From: FEN-727 sp036508635
GTDB taxonomy: Bacteria > Actinomycetota > Geothermincolia > Fen-727 > Anoxymicrobiaceae
Length of the DNA: 24,605 bases
Direction: 5' to 3'
Assembly: GCA_036508635.1 (NCBI GenBank)
Contig: DATCGY010000199.1
Location: 1-24,605 of the forward strand
The position numbers and the translations under genes are program-made. Shown piece after piece: positions 7,987-14,764 of the stretch; the stretch's first letter is position 1, and each line of letters starts with the position of its first letter. The notes under the pieces were generated by a model that saw only the letters and a list, made by a program, of their open reading frames with translations, did no database searches and had not been told where the DNA came from.

Positions 7987-8481
7987 ATGGTGGAAAGACA
8001 GGAGCCCGGGCTTTCCCACCTCGACGAGTCGGGCGCCGCCAGTATGGTCGACGTCGGCGAAAATAAGGTCACCGCCCGCGAGGCCCGTGCCGCGGCCGTA
8101 GTCACGATGAAGCCCGAAACGCTCGGCCTGGTAACGGAAGGGGCCGTTCCCAAAGGCGATGTCTTCTCGACCGCAAGGCTCGCGGGGATAATGGCAGCCA
8201 AGCGTACACCGGAGCTCATCCCGTTGTGCCACCCTCTCCGCATAGACTCCATCGGCATCCAGTTCGAGGTGGACCGGGAGCAGTCGACAGTGACCGTCGA
8301 GTCGCACGTGCGCGCGACCGATAGGACCGGGGTCGAGATGGAGGCTCTAACTGCGGCGGGGGTCGCCGCATTGACTATCTACGACATGTGCAAGGCGGTC
8401 GACCGTGGGATAGAGGTCACGCGGTTGCGGGTCATCTACAAGTCCGGGGGCAAGTCCGGGACGTGGGAGCCCGGCTCCTGA
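7987..8481 (+). CDS. moaC: Cyclic pyranopterin monophosphate synthase MoaC
   Basis: MoaC converts 3',8-cyclo-GTP into cPMP, completing the step begun by MoaA. The ATG at 7987 is preferred over the TTG at 7978 because AGGGGG (7972-7977) sits nine bases before the ATG but touches the TTG; the protein is then 164 residues, close to the usual 160. Conserved segments are MVDVGENKVTAREA, KGDVFSTARLAGIMAAKRT, LIPLCHPL, GVEMEALTAAGVAALT and YDMCKA. In the last, Asp133 and Lys136 correspond to the catalytic Asp and Lys of E. coli MoaC. It lies directly behind moaA. Confidence 0.95.
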   Translation: MVERQEPGLSHLDESGAASMVDVGENKVTAREARAAAVVTMKPETLGLVTEGAVPKGDVFSTARLAGIMAAKRTPELIPLCHPLRIDSIGIQFEVDREQSTVTVESHVRATDRTGVEMEALTAAGVAALTIYDMCKAVDRGIEVTRLRVIYKSGGKSGTWEPGS

Positions 8482-8505
8482 GACGGCGATGCCACGGAGG
8501 AAGCG

Positions 8506-8952
8506 ATGTCCGAAGCGACACCGAGAGTAGTGTCGGTAAACATATCCGAGAAAACCGGAGAGAAGAAACACAACGTCAATAGTTGCGTGGCCATCGAAGA
8601 GCACGGGCTCGAGGAGGACGCGCACGCGGGCGACTGGCACAGGCAGCTAAGCCTGCTCGCTACAGAGAGCATCGACAAGATGAGGGTGGAGGGTCTCGAC
8701 GTCTGGCCTGGCGACTTCGCCGAGAACCTCACGACCCAGGGCATCGAGCTTGTCTCACTCCCCGTAGGAACTCAACTCAAGGTAGGCGACACCGTGCTGC
8801 TCGAAATAACCCAGATAGGCAAAGAGTGCCACACCCGCTGCGCTATCTACTACCAGGCCGGCGACTGCGTCATGCCCAAAGAAGGCATTTTCGCCCGCGT
8901 CCTACAAGGCGGCAAAATCCAGATCGGCGACGAGATCCATGTCCTGCCTTGA
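8506..8952 (+). CDS. MOSC domain-containing protein
   Basis: This is a stand-alone MOSC domain of 148 residues. MOSC domains occur at the C-terminus of eukaryotic molybdenum cofactor sulfurases and in small bacterial proteins in cofactor gene clusters, and are thought to handle sulfur or bind the cofactor through a conserved cysteine. Visible features are the early EEDAHAGDWHRQLSLL, then GDFAENLTT, and IGKECHTRC, whose ECH cysteine is the family's conserved one. GGAGG at 8496-8500 lies five bases before the ATG at 8506. It follows moaC by 24 bases and precedes mogA. Small proteins of this type may help form a sulfido ligand or carry the cofactor; the exact job here is unknown. Confidence 0.88.
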   Translation: MSEATPRVVSVNISEKTGEKKHNVNSCVAIEEHGLEEDAHAGDWHRQLSLLATESIDKMRVEGLDVWPGDFAENLTTQGIELVSLPVGTQLKVGDTVLLEITQIGKECHTRCAIYYQAGDCVMPKEGIFARVLQGGKIQIGDEIHVLP

Positions 8953-9034
8953 AAACCCGGGGTCGAAAACCTGGGGTCAGATCTGTTTTTTCAAGTCTTG
9001 AATTAGCGGGGTCAGATCTTTTTTCTCAAGACCC
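8951..9034. repeat. GGGGTC-type short repeats between the MOSC gene and mogA
   Basis: The region starts with two adjacent 14-base copies, GAAAACCCGGGGTC (8951-8964) and GAAAACCTGGGGTC (8965-8978). A second pair of repeats, GGGGTCAGATCT plus a T-run, begins at 8973 and 9008, 35 bases apart. Between these lies the palindrome TTCAAG-T-CTTGAA (8990-9002). GGGTC (9009-9013) can pair with GACCC (9030-9034) around a T-rich loop. The layout resembles short dispersed REP-like sequences seen in many bacterial genomes, but no transposase is nearby. It interrupts an otherwise tight operon and could act as a terminator or processing site. Confidence 0.55.
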
Positions 9035-9076
9035 AAGCTCGTGGCGGAAAGCGAACAAGCGGATAAAGAGGCTGAT

Positions 9077-9610
9077 ATGGCTGAGGTGCACGAACAGGGA
9101 CGGGGGGGCTTTAGAGGCGCGGTGGTCACTGTCTCAGATAAGGGCGCTGCCGGCGAACGCGAGGACAAGAGCGGAGCCGTGGTCGGAGAGATGCTCGAGA
9201 CCGCCGGCATCACGGTTGTACGCACCGAGATCATCCCTGACGACGCGGAACTGCTCAAATCCCTGCTTTGCGAGCTGTGTGGTGAGGGCATCAACCTCGT
9301 GGTGACGACCGGAGGCACCGGTCTCTCGCCGAGGGACGTGACGCCAGAGGCCACGCTCGAGGTCATAGACAAAGAGGTTCCCGGCATGGCCGAGGCTATG
9401 CGCGCCGAAAGCCTGAAAGTGACCCCTCACGCGATGATATCCCGCGCGGTATGCGGGCTGAGGGGCGGCACGCTTATCATCAATCTTCCCGGAAGCCCGA
9501 AGGGCGCTCGAGAATGTCTCGGCGTGGTAATGGCTGCGATCCCACACGCGCTCGAAGTGGTTGCCGGAGAGGTCTCCGAATGTGCGGTGGAGTCACGCGG
9601 CACGGCTTGA
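9077..9610 (+). CDS. mogA: Molybdopterin adenylyltransferase (MogA/MoaB family)
   Basis: MogA adenylylates molybdopterin to make the substrate for metal insertion by MoeA. The ATG at 9077 is preferred because AAAGAGG (9065-9071) lies five bases before it; a GTG at 9041 would add twelve residues unlike the family. The resulting 177 residues fit MogA/MoaB. Conserved features are the first strand AVVTVSDKGAAGEREDKSG, then VVTTGGTGLSPRDVTPEA, the family's molybdopterin-binding loop, and INLPGSPKGARECL near the end. Its fold matches domain III of MoeA. It is separated from the MOSC gene by 124 bases of repeats, so it may have separate control. An 8-base inverted repeat directly follows the stop. 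Confidence 0.93.
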   Translation: MAEVHEQGRGGFRGAVVTVSDKGAAGEREDKSGAVVGEMLETAGITVVRTEIIPDDAELLKSLLCELCGEGINLVVTTGGTGLSPRDVTPEATLEVIDKEVPGMAEAMRAESLKVTPHAMISRAVCGLRGGTLIINLPGSPKGARECLGVVMAAIPHALEVVAGEVSECAVESRGTA

Positions 9611-9645
9611 GTGACACGAGATGGTAGCTGGTGGAAGCGTGTCAC
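9611..9645 (+). terminator. Possible terminator hairpin after mogA
   Basis: GTGACACG (9611-9618) and CGTGTCAC (9638-9645) form a perfect 8-base stem with a 19-base loop, starting on the base after the mogA stop. Only CCTTTGG follows, so this is not a classical T-tract terminator. Its position at the end of the cofactor block and just before a new promoter suggests transcript end or 3' stabilisation. Confidence 0.4.
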
Positions 9646-9675
9646 CTTTGGCACTCTCGGGACTGGATGCGGTTG

Positions 9676-9705
9676 TTGACTTGCCTTCGCTCGAAGGCTG
9701 ATAAT
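9676..9705 (+). promoter_or_regulatory. Sigma-A-type promoter with a palindrome filling its spacer
   Basis: TTGACT (9676-9681) and GATAAT (9700-9705) are separated by 18 bases, each one mismatch from consensus. The spacer is almost entirely the perfect inverted repeat GCCTTCG-CT-CGAAGGC (9683-9698). The predicted transcript would begin around 9712, about 25 bases before the GTG of the next gene. A palindrome between -35 and -10 is a common operator position, and is also where MerR-type activators bind. As RNA from upstream transcription it could instead form a short hairpin. Confidence 0.6.
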
Positions 9706-9736
9706 TTGACAGTCGAACAAACGGATTGGGGGACAC

Positions 9737-10189
9737 GTGCTTGAAAATCGGCTGATCGAGATAATCAAGGATAATGGTACCGACGTTGCCCAGAGATGGT
9801 ACTGGGACATGCAGGAATCCAACTATGTTCCCAGCCTTCACAGGCTCTCCGAAGAAGATGGCATGGCCATGGCGATGGACGTGTATAACACTTTGTGTGA
9901 ATGGCTCCAACCGCCAACCGGGATCGACATCAAAGAAAAGTACCAGAAGTTCGGGGGGAACCTGCATCACAGGGGCTTCCAGATGGAGGAGGTCGTTCAG
10001 GTCCTGGTGCTTCTCAAACGGTATTTGTGGCTCCATCTTCTCGAGATGGGCTTGATGACGACCAATCTGAACATGTACCAGGTGCTGGAGCTCAACAACA
10101 AGATCGTGCTCTACTACGACCGGGCGATATATTTTGCCCTCATAGGCTACAAGGAATCCCGCAGGAGCGCCGATAGAGTCTCAGGTTAA
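9737..10189 (+). CDS. Small helical protein, RsbRD N-terminal-like
   Basis: This protein of 150 residues is predicted to be mostly alpha-helical and soluble. It starts with LENRLIEIIKDNGTDVAQRW, continues with a Tyr/Trp-containing helix region, and has the pattern FQMEEVVQVLVLLKRYLW near the middle. This resembles the RsbRD N-terminal domain, a globin-like sensor domain found in stressosome proteins and some histidine kinases. No STAS, kinase or DNA-binding domain is attached, so it stands alone. The GTG start at 9737 follows GGGGGA (9728-9733) with short spacing. It is the first gene after a clear promoter and so probably independent of the cofactor genes. Assignment rests on pattern resemblance and is moderate; a sensory or partner-binding role is inferred. 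Confidence 0.6.
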   Translation: MLENRLIEIIKDNGTDVAQRWYWDMQESNYVPSLHRLSEEDGMAMAMDVYNTLCEWLQPPTGIDIKEKYQKFGGNLHHRGFQMEEVVQVLVLLKRYLWLHLLEMGLMTTNLNMYQVLELNNKIVLYYDRAIYFALIGYKESRRSADRVSG

Positions 10190-10231
10190 GTACGCACAAC
10201 GTAGTCGAGTCGTTGCGGGACACCGCGGCCG

Positions 10232-10252
10232 CAAAACGCCGGCGACGTTTTG
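10232..10252. terminator. Weak intergenic hairpin
   Basis: CAAAACG (10232-10238) and CGTTTTG (10246-10252) form a 7-base stem around CCGGCGA, in the gap between the RsbRD-like gene and the histidine phosphatase. The T residues are inside the stem and GG follows, so it is at best a weak terminator. Confidence 0.3.
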
Positions 10253-10290
10253 GTTATCCATTGACCCCGCGTGCTCGAACAGGAAGTGGT

Positions 10291-10914
10291 ATGTCAGAAC
10301 CCGTTGACGTCTACCTTGTACGCCACGGCCAGACCAACCTGAACAGGGACAAACGATTCCGTGGACTTACCGATGTTCCACTCAACGATGAGGGGCGTCG
10401 GGAGGCTTCGGGAGCGGCCGCTCTGCTAGCGGATTCCGGCGTCTCAGTGATCCACTCCAGCCCGGTTCCACGCGCATTAGAGACCTCGTCGATCATCGCC
10501 GGATCGCTTGACGCGCGCGTCGAAGAAGATGAAGGCTTTACTGACGTCGACTACGGGCGGTGGCATGGGCTCACGGTCCCCGAGGTCACGGGGAAGTTTG
10601 GCGGGGACATGGTCGAATCGTGGCAGCGCGATCCGGGCGGCTTCGTGTTCCCCGACGGCGACGCGATGAGCTCGGTGCGCGAGCGGCTTACTCCGGCGCT
10701 GGAGCGCGTTGCGACGGGTGGCCACAAGAGCGTCGCCGTTGTCAGCCACCTGGCCATCATAAAGATCTGCTTCGTAGCCGCACTCGAGCTCGGGTTCGAG
10801 AGCTTCTGGAGAGTAGGCCTCGACAATGGCTCAGTAAGCCGTTTTTCCTATACCCCTGTGGGCGGCTTCGTTCTGGAATGGTGGAACAGGGTACCAGGCC
10901 CGGAGCGGCCGTGA
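10291..10914 (+). CDS. Histidine phosphatase family protein
   Basis: This is a phosphoglycerate-mutase-like histidine phosphatase of 207 residues. The ATG at 10291 is chosen because AGGAA (10281-10285) sits before it and the family's first strand (VDVYLVRHGQT) begins at residue 5; an upstream start at 10213 would add 26 basic residues unlike the family. The catalytic RHG motif is at 11-13 (nucleophile His12), the second arginine in SSPVPRALET is Arg61 and the second catalytic histidine is His153 (VVSHLA). The family includes phosphoglycerate mutases, alpha-ribazole phosphatase and many broad phosphatases; the sequence does not fix the substrate. No cobalamin genes are nearby. A role in the 2,3-DPG chemistry encoded downstream is possible but unsupported by position. 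Confidence 0.85.
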   Translation: MSEPVDVYLVRHGQTNLNRDKRFRGLTDVPLNDEGRREASGAAALLADSGVSVIHSSPVPRALETSSIIAGSLDARVEEDEGFTDVDYGRWHGLTVPEVTGKFGGDMVESWQRDPGGFVFPDGDAMSSVRERLTPALERVATGGHKSVAVVSHLAIIKICFVAALELGFESFWRVGLDNGSVSRFSYTPVGGFVLEWWNRVPGPERP

Positions 10915-10932
10915 ACTTGGGGCGGAGGTACC

Positions 10933-11883
10933 ATGAACGGCATTCCTCCATACGGGCCAGACCCGGTGCAACAGACTGACGACCGCAAGGCGATCGCGAT
11001 AGTCATCATCGCGGTGTGCGTGGCGGCGATCGTGGCCCTGACGGTGCTTTTCTTTACAGGAGTGATAAGGTTTGGAACTCCGAGGGCGTACGCCCTTTCC
11101 ACCGCTTCGAGCATAGACAACCGTCAGCGCCCAACCTCAAAGACCTCGAGCTTCGACGGCGACACCAAGCGAGTCTACTGCTGCGCCAGGGTGCGGGCGT
11201 TCGAGGACACAGTGCTGGTCGCGAGGTGGTACGTCGGGGCATCGCAGATCGGAGGCTACAACGGCAAATTCGGCGCCATCGCGCATAGTGCCGCCGGGCG
11301 GTTTCTCACCAGGACCGGCAACGTCGCGTTTTACCTCGAGATGCCCCCATCGGGATGGCTCAGCGGTGACTACACCGTCATGGTCTACGTCAACGGCAAA
11401 CGAGCCGCGAGCAAGGTTTTCACCATCAACGTCGAGGGCCAGGCCGCGACATCGGCCACCTATACGGACCCGCAGGGGCGCTTCAAGGTCGATGTCCCTA
11501 ACGGGTGGGCGACCGCGGACCAGCAGTCTCTGGGAGGAGCTCTCGTGGGCTTCATGTCCGCGGGCGGGCAGTATCCGCCGCGGTTCGCCATCACCGAGAC
11601 AAGCTACGATTCGGTCGACGTCACCTCCCTGAACGCGGACGTCGCGAATACCGACCAGACCGCGCAGTTCCAGCCATATTCGCTCGGAAGCAGCGTGGCG
11701 GCGCGACGGGATTACTCGTGGGATTACGTGAGCGGAAACAGTAAATTGAAGCTTCACACGGTTCAGGTGGTGGTCCAGGGACAAGGCAAGGTCTATGGGA
11801 TCGACTGTCACTCACTCGCAAGCGATTACAAAAAGAACCTTCCGCAGTTCAATGCGATAATAAACAGCTTTCGCCCATCTTGA
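10933..11883 (+). CDS. Membrane-anchored protein with Ig-like and PsbP-like regions
   Basis: This 316-residue protein starts at ATG 10933, four bases after GGCGGAGG. A short Pro-rich cytoplasmic start is followed by one membrane helix at about 19-45, so the rest is probably outside the membrane. Residues 78-168 look like a beta-sandwich domain of Ig type, with paired cysteines at 83-84, YVGASQIG and SGDYTVMVYVNGK. Residues 177-316 start with YTDPQGRFKVDVPNGW, the pattern that opens PsbP-like domains of bacterial surface and lipoproteins, and end in a helix (FNAIINSFRPS) typical of that fold. No enzymatic motif is visible. It follows the histidine phosphatase by 18 bases and probably shares its transcript. 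Function unknown. Confidence 0.65.
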   Translation: MNGIPPYGPDPVQQTDDRKAIAIVIIAVCVAAIVALTVLFFTGVIRFGTPRAYALSTASSIDNRQRPTSKTSSFDGDTKRVYCCARVRAFEDTVLVARWYVGASQIGGYNGKFGAIAHSAAGRFLTRTGNVAFYLEMPPSGWLSGDYTVMVYVNGKRAASKVFTINVEGQAATSATYTDPQGRFKVDVPNGWATADQQSLGGALVGFMSAGGQYPPRFAITETSYDSVDVTSLNADVANTDQTAQFQPYSLGSSVAARRDYSWDYVSGNSKLKLHTVQVVVQGQGKVYGIDCHSLASDYKKNLPQFNAIINSFRPS

Positions 11884-11916
11884 TACGCGGTGGCGCGGGG
11901 GACGGCTTACGCGAGC

Positions 11917-13146
11917 TCAGTGGATGCGTGGCAGCTTGATTCGTGCGACCCAGGAGGCGGGGTTGTTGACCTCTTCCATGGTCGGCATGTTCTCGGCCTT
12001 GTCCCAGACTTTGTTGAGGTAATCGATTCCGGCCTGTGCTACCACCGCGTCGACAAACGCCTGTCCGACCTTGTACTGCTGCAGCTTGAGGTTGATGCCG
12101 ATGAGTCGCTGGAACAACCTCTCCGCCGAACTCTTTGATTCTCTGCGCCGGTCGAACCGTTGCTTCATGACCTCGTACGACGGCAGGAGCTGTTCTCCGA
12201 CCCCGTCCATCACGTGGTTGGAGTAGCCCTCCAGGACTGACATCACGGCCTGAAGACGTGCGAGCACCGCCCTCTGCTCGGGGGTGGAGATGATATTGAT
12301 GAGTCCGCCGGCCCGCAAGGCGTCGTCGCGAGGTACGCTGGCGCGGTTGGCGCGCATCTTCTTGAAGAAATCCGGTCGCGCGATACCGCGCCAATCTATG
12401 GTATCGAGGTACTCATGCATCGAGCCCGCGAGGTAATCGCGTAGCCAGTCGTTACAGTGGAATTCGAACGAGTGTGTCACCTCGTGGAGGGTTATCCACT
12501 GGCGGAACTCGCGCGGGTCTATGCCAAGCTCTTCCTCGACCCTGCGGATGTTGGATTCGACCACGTACAGGCGCCCGCCCCGCTCGGGCTCCGGGATCGA
12601 GAGGTCGAATTGCCCGAGTACGTTACGCGCCATATACCCCATTATTATGCCGACCTGCACCGAGAGAACCGCCCGCGCGACGCGCCTCGCTCTCCTGCCG
12701 GCGGTAGCCGCCTGCTCGGTCTCCAACTCCTCGAGCATCCGGATGTATTTCTCCGAAATAGGATTGAACAGAAAGCGAAATGAGGCGATGTTGGCGTCGA
12801 TCCAGTCTTCCTGGGTGAAGACCTCGACCTCCCGGGGAAGCCCGGACGCGACGAGGCCCGAATATCCGGCGACCTGCCCCTGGGCGTCGCGGAGCATCTG
12901 CTGGTACTCTTCGACCGCTTCAGCGCGAATGGCCTCGGGTTTCTGCTTTTGCAGCTCGAGGGAGGCGACGGCTATCTCGCGGACGTGGTCCCAGCTTATG
13001 AGGTCGTCACCGGCGGAGCTCATGACGCCGCGGATGCCTCTGCCGAGTGGCATGTAGTCGACCACCCTGCGCGCCACGGCGTCTATGGCGCTGAAGATAG
13101 CCTGAAAAAGTGTAGGTGGTCTCTGGGCGCTTGTTTCTGGAGGCAT
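11917..13146 (-). CDS. Zinc-dependent metalloprotease, DUF2342 / F420-associated type
   Basis: This protein resembles the DUF2342 family, annotated as putative zinc metalloproteases or hydrolases and often called coenzyme F420 biosynthesis-associated because of their distribution in Actinobacteria and Chloroflexi. The zinc motif HEVTHSFEFH begins at residue 221, giving HExxH with His221, Glu222 and His225. Other family stretches are LISWDHVREIA, FNPISEKYIRMLEELE and VLGQFDLSIPEPERGGRLYVVESNI-type sequence before the motif. The ATG at 13146 (409 residues) is used; a GTG at 13179 would overlap the upstream gene by 19 bases and has a badly spaced ribosome site. It follows the HPS-RraA gene by 14 bases, so the two are probably cotranscribed. 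Substrate is unknown and proteolysis unproven for the family. Confidence 0.82.
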   Translation of the reverse strand: MPPETSAQRPPTLFQAIFSAIDAVARRVVDYMPLGRGIRGVMSSAGDDLISWDHVREIAVASLELQKQKPEAIRAEAVEEYQQMLRDAQGQVAGYSGLVASGLPREVEVFTQEDWIDANIASFRFLFNPISEKYIRMLEELETEQAATAGRRARRVARAVLSVQVGIIMGYMARNVLGQFDLSIPEPERGGRLYVVESNIRRVEEELGIDPREFRQWITLHEVTHSFEFHCNDWLRDYLAGSMHEYLDTIDWRGIARPDFFKKMRANRASVPRDDALRAGGLINIISTPEQRAVLARLQAVMSVLEGYSNHVMDGVGEQLLPSYEVMKQRFDRRRESKSSAERLFQRLIGINLKLQQYKVGQAFVDAVVAQAGIDYLNKVWDKAENMPTMEEVNNPASWVARIKLPRIH

Positions 13147-13160
13147 GGTTCTGGTTCCCA

Positions 13161-14453
13161 CTACTTGGTCTTTTCCCACTTCTCCAGGTACGCGACCTGG
13201 CTGAGGGTGCTTCCGCGGTTTATCTCTCCGCGGAGGCGGTTCTCCTTTTCGAGGACGTCCATCGCCCGGTTTGCGAACTCCGCGGCTCGCGCCTTTGGGA
13301 GAATCACCACGCCGTCGTCGTCACCCACGGCCCAGTCTCCGGGGTGGATGAGGATGCCGCCGACCTTGATGGGAACGTTTATCTCGCCGAAGCCCTTGGG
13401 CTCTCCGGCGGTAGGCATTATCAAGCGTGTCCAGACCGGGAACCTCAACTCGCGTATCTCTGGCGTATCGCGAACCGCGCCCTCCGAGACTACACCGGCT
13501 ATACCGCGCTGTATCGCCGAGTGCGTGGCAAGCTCTCCCCACATGGCGGGACCCTGCCCCAGCGCGTCGATGATGATGACCTCTCCGGGACGTGCAACGT
13601 CTATCGCTTCGACCGGCTTGGCCCAGTCGCCGGGATACGTTCGCACCGTCACCACCGGACCGGCCACCTTCAACCCCGGGACCACCGGCCGGAGGCCGGG
13701 GAGGTCACCGAAGCGGTGCATGGCGTCGGAGATGTTCGCGGTCGAGACCATCTCCAGCGCCTCGCGGATGTTGGTATCATCGACCCGCTTGTAGAGCTTC
13801 GTGCTCTTTGCGACGCCGGTCATCATCGCTTCTTTTATCTCGCCCGCGGCCTCGTTGGCATCGGATGACTTGATAATGGCGCCGCCGACTATGACGATCG
13901 AAGCCCCGTGTGCTATCGCCTGTGCCGCCGTCTCGCTGTTGACCCCTCCCGCGCAGGCTACCGGTATCTCTACCGCCTCTGACACCTGGCGCAGGATATC
14001 GAACGGGTCGCCGCCGGTCATCTGAACGTCGATGGCAGTGTGCACGGCGATGTAGTTTGCCCCGGCGGCCTCGGCCGCGATCGCGCGCCTGACCGGGTCG
14101 GCGACCTCGATCATGTCGACCACTATCTCGGCGCCGTAGTTGTGCGCGGCGTCAACGCACTCGGCTATCGTCGCATCGGAGGAAGCCCCCAGCACGTCGA
14201 TGATATTCGCCCCGGCCTTTGCCGCCGTCTCTACCTCGGTGCGGCCGGCGTCTATCGTCTTCATGTCGGCGATTATCTTGTGGCTGGGGAATTCCTGCCG
14301 CATCTTTCGCACGGCATTGAGGCCCTCGCTCTTGATGAGTGGGGTGCCTACCTCTATCCAGTCGACGCCGCCCTCGACGGCCTCGCGGCACACCTCGATA
14401 GCCCGCTCCAGGTCCACGAAATCAAGAGCGACCTGTAGCACCGGATTTTCCAT
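13161..14453 (-). CDS. hps: 3-hexulose-6-phosphate synthase / RraA-like fusion
   Basis: This 430-residue protein joins two domains. Residues 1-215 are 3-hexulose-6-phosphate synthase, an OMP-decarboxylase-superfamily barrel that interconverts formaldehyde plus ribulose 5-phosphate and hexulose 6-phosphate. Conserved parts are LQVALDF (Asp11), ADMKTID (62-68, the D-x-K-x-x-D metal/catalytic motif), AVHTAID and ACAGGVNSETA. Residues from about 228 to the end are RraA-like, with ISDAMHRFG, GQGPAMWGEL and VVSEGAVRDTPEI (the G-x-x-R-D motif). RraA relatives are RNase E regulators or class II pyruvate aldolases. The ATG at 14453 is preceded by AGGAGA with good spacing. This fusion is best known from archaea, where HPS works in reverse to make pentoses. 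No hexuloisomerase gene is in the window. Confidence 0.9.
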   Translation of the reverse strand: MENPVLQVALDFVDLERAIEVCREAVEGGVDWIEVGTPLIKSEGLNAVRKMRQEFPSHKIIADMKTIDAGRTEVETAAKAGANIIDVLGASSDATIAECVDAAHNYGAEIVVDMIEVADPVRRAIAAEAAGANYIAVHTAIDVQMTGGDPFDILRQVSEAVEIPVACAGGVNSETAAQAIAHGASIVIVGGAIIKSSDANEAAGEIKEAMMTGVAKSTKLYKRVDDTNIREALEMVSTANISDAMHRFGDLPGLRPVVPGLKVAGPVVTVRTYPGDWAKPVEAIDVARPGEVIIIDALGQGPAMWGELATHSAIQRGIAGVVSEGAVRDTPEIRELRFPVWTRLIMPTAGEPKGFGEINVPIKVGGILIHPGDWAVGDDDGVVILPKARAAEFANRAMDVLEKENRLRGEINRGSTLSQVAYLEKWEKTK

Positions 14454-14524
14454 TTTTCTCCTACTTTTACATCAGCGCCGGGGGTGGAATTCCCAGCGAT
14501 TTTCGACCTTGAAGGACGCGGATA

Positions 14525-14533
14525 AGTATAGCA
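14525..14533 (-). promoter_or_regulatory. Possible extended -10 promoter for the HPS-RraA operon
   Basis: On the - strand TGC followed by TATACT (complement of 14533-14525) gives an extended -10 element about 70 bases upstream of the HPS-RraA ATG. No convincing -35 hexamer at 16-19 bases was found, which is tolerated for extended -10 promoters. Confidence 0.35.
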
Positions 14534-14613
14534 CAGGGTTTCCGCCCCGCTCATGACAACACACTTCCTGCTTCTCGCGAGGGAGGGAGTTCCTCCGCTT
14601 GAACCGCGGCACT

Positions 14614-14699
14614 GGTATGTCGGCCAACTGAGGAGCGCGGGTCGCGACCAATACCGACTCAGAGCTGGAGAACTGGAGCGGCGCACAACGGTGAGTCGG
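14614..14699 (+). promoter_or_regulatory. Inverted-repeat-rich leader upstream of hom
   Basis: The 311-base gap 14454-14764 has no gene that I can see. Its hom-proximal half contains GGTCGCGACC, a perfect palindrome (14640-14649), enclosed by GGTAT (14614-14618) and ATACC (14651-14655). CCGACTCA (14654-14661) and TGAGTCGG (14692-14699) form a perfect 8-base stem whose loop contains a CTGGAGAACTGGAG repeat. The two stems share C14654 and C14655, so they exclude each other, as in attenuators. I could not match it to a T-box, SAM or other known riboswitch, and no T-run follows. Confidence 0.4.
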
Positions 14700-14764
14700 G
14701 GGCCAAAAACGACCGCAAATGAAGTATGATTAGCTCAATCCGAAAGATGATCGAGGAGAAGGGG

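Noticed and set aside
8951..9034. CRISPR-like array
   Set aside because: The repeats are only 12-14 bases, adjacent or overlapping, without regular unique spacers or cas genes.
14570..14700. tRNA gene in the hom leader
   Set aside because: No T-loop (GGTTCRA-type) sequence or acceptor stem could be assembled on either strand.
14454..14764. T-box or SAM riboswitch before hom
   Set aside because: AACCGCGG at 14602-14609 loosely recalls part of the T-box motif, but the full conserved box, specifier stem and terminator are not seen, and no SAM core matches.
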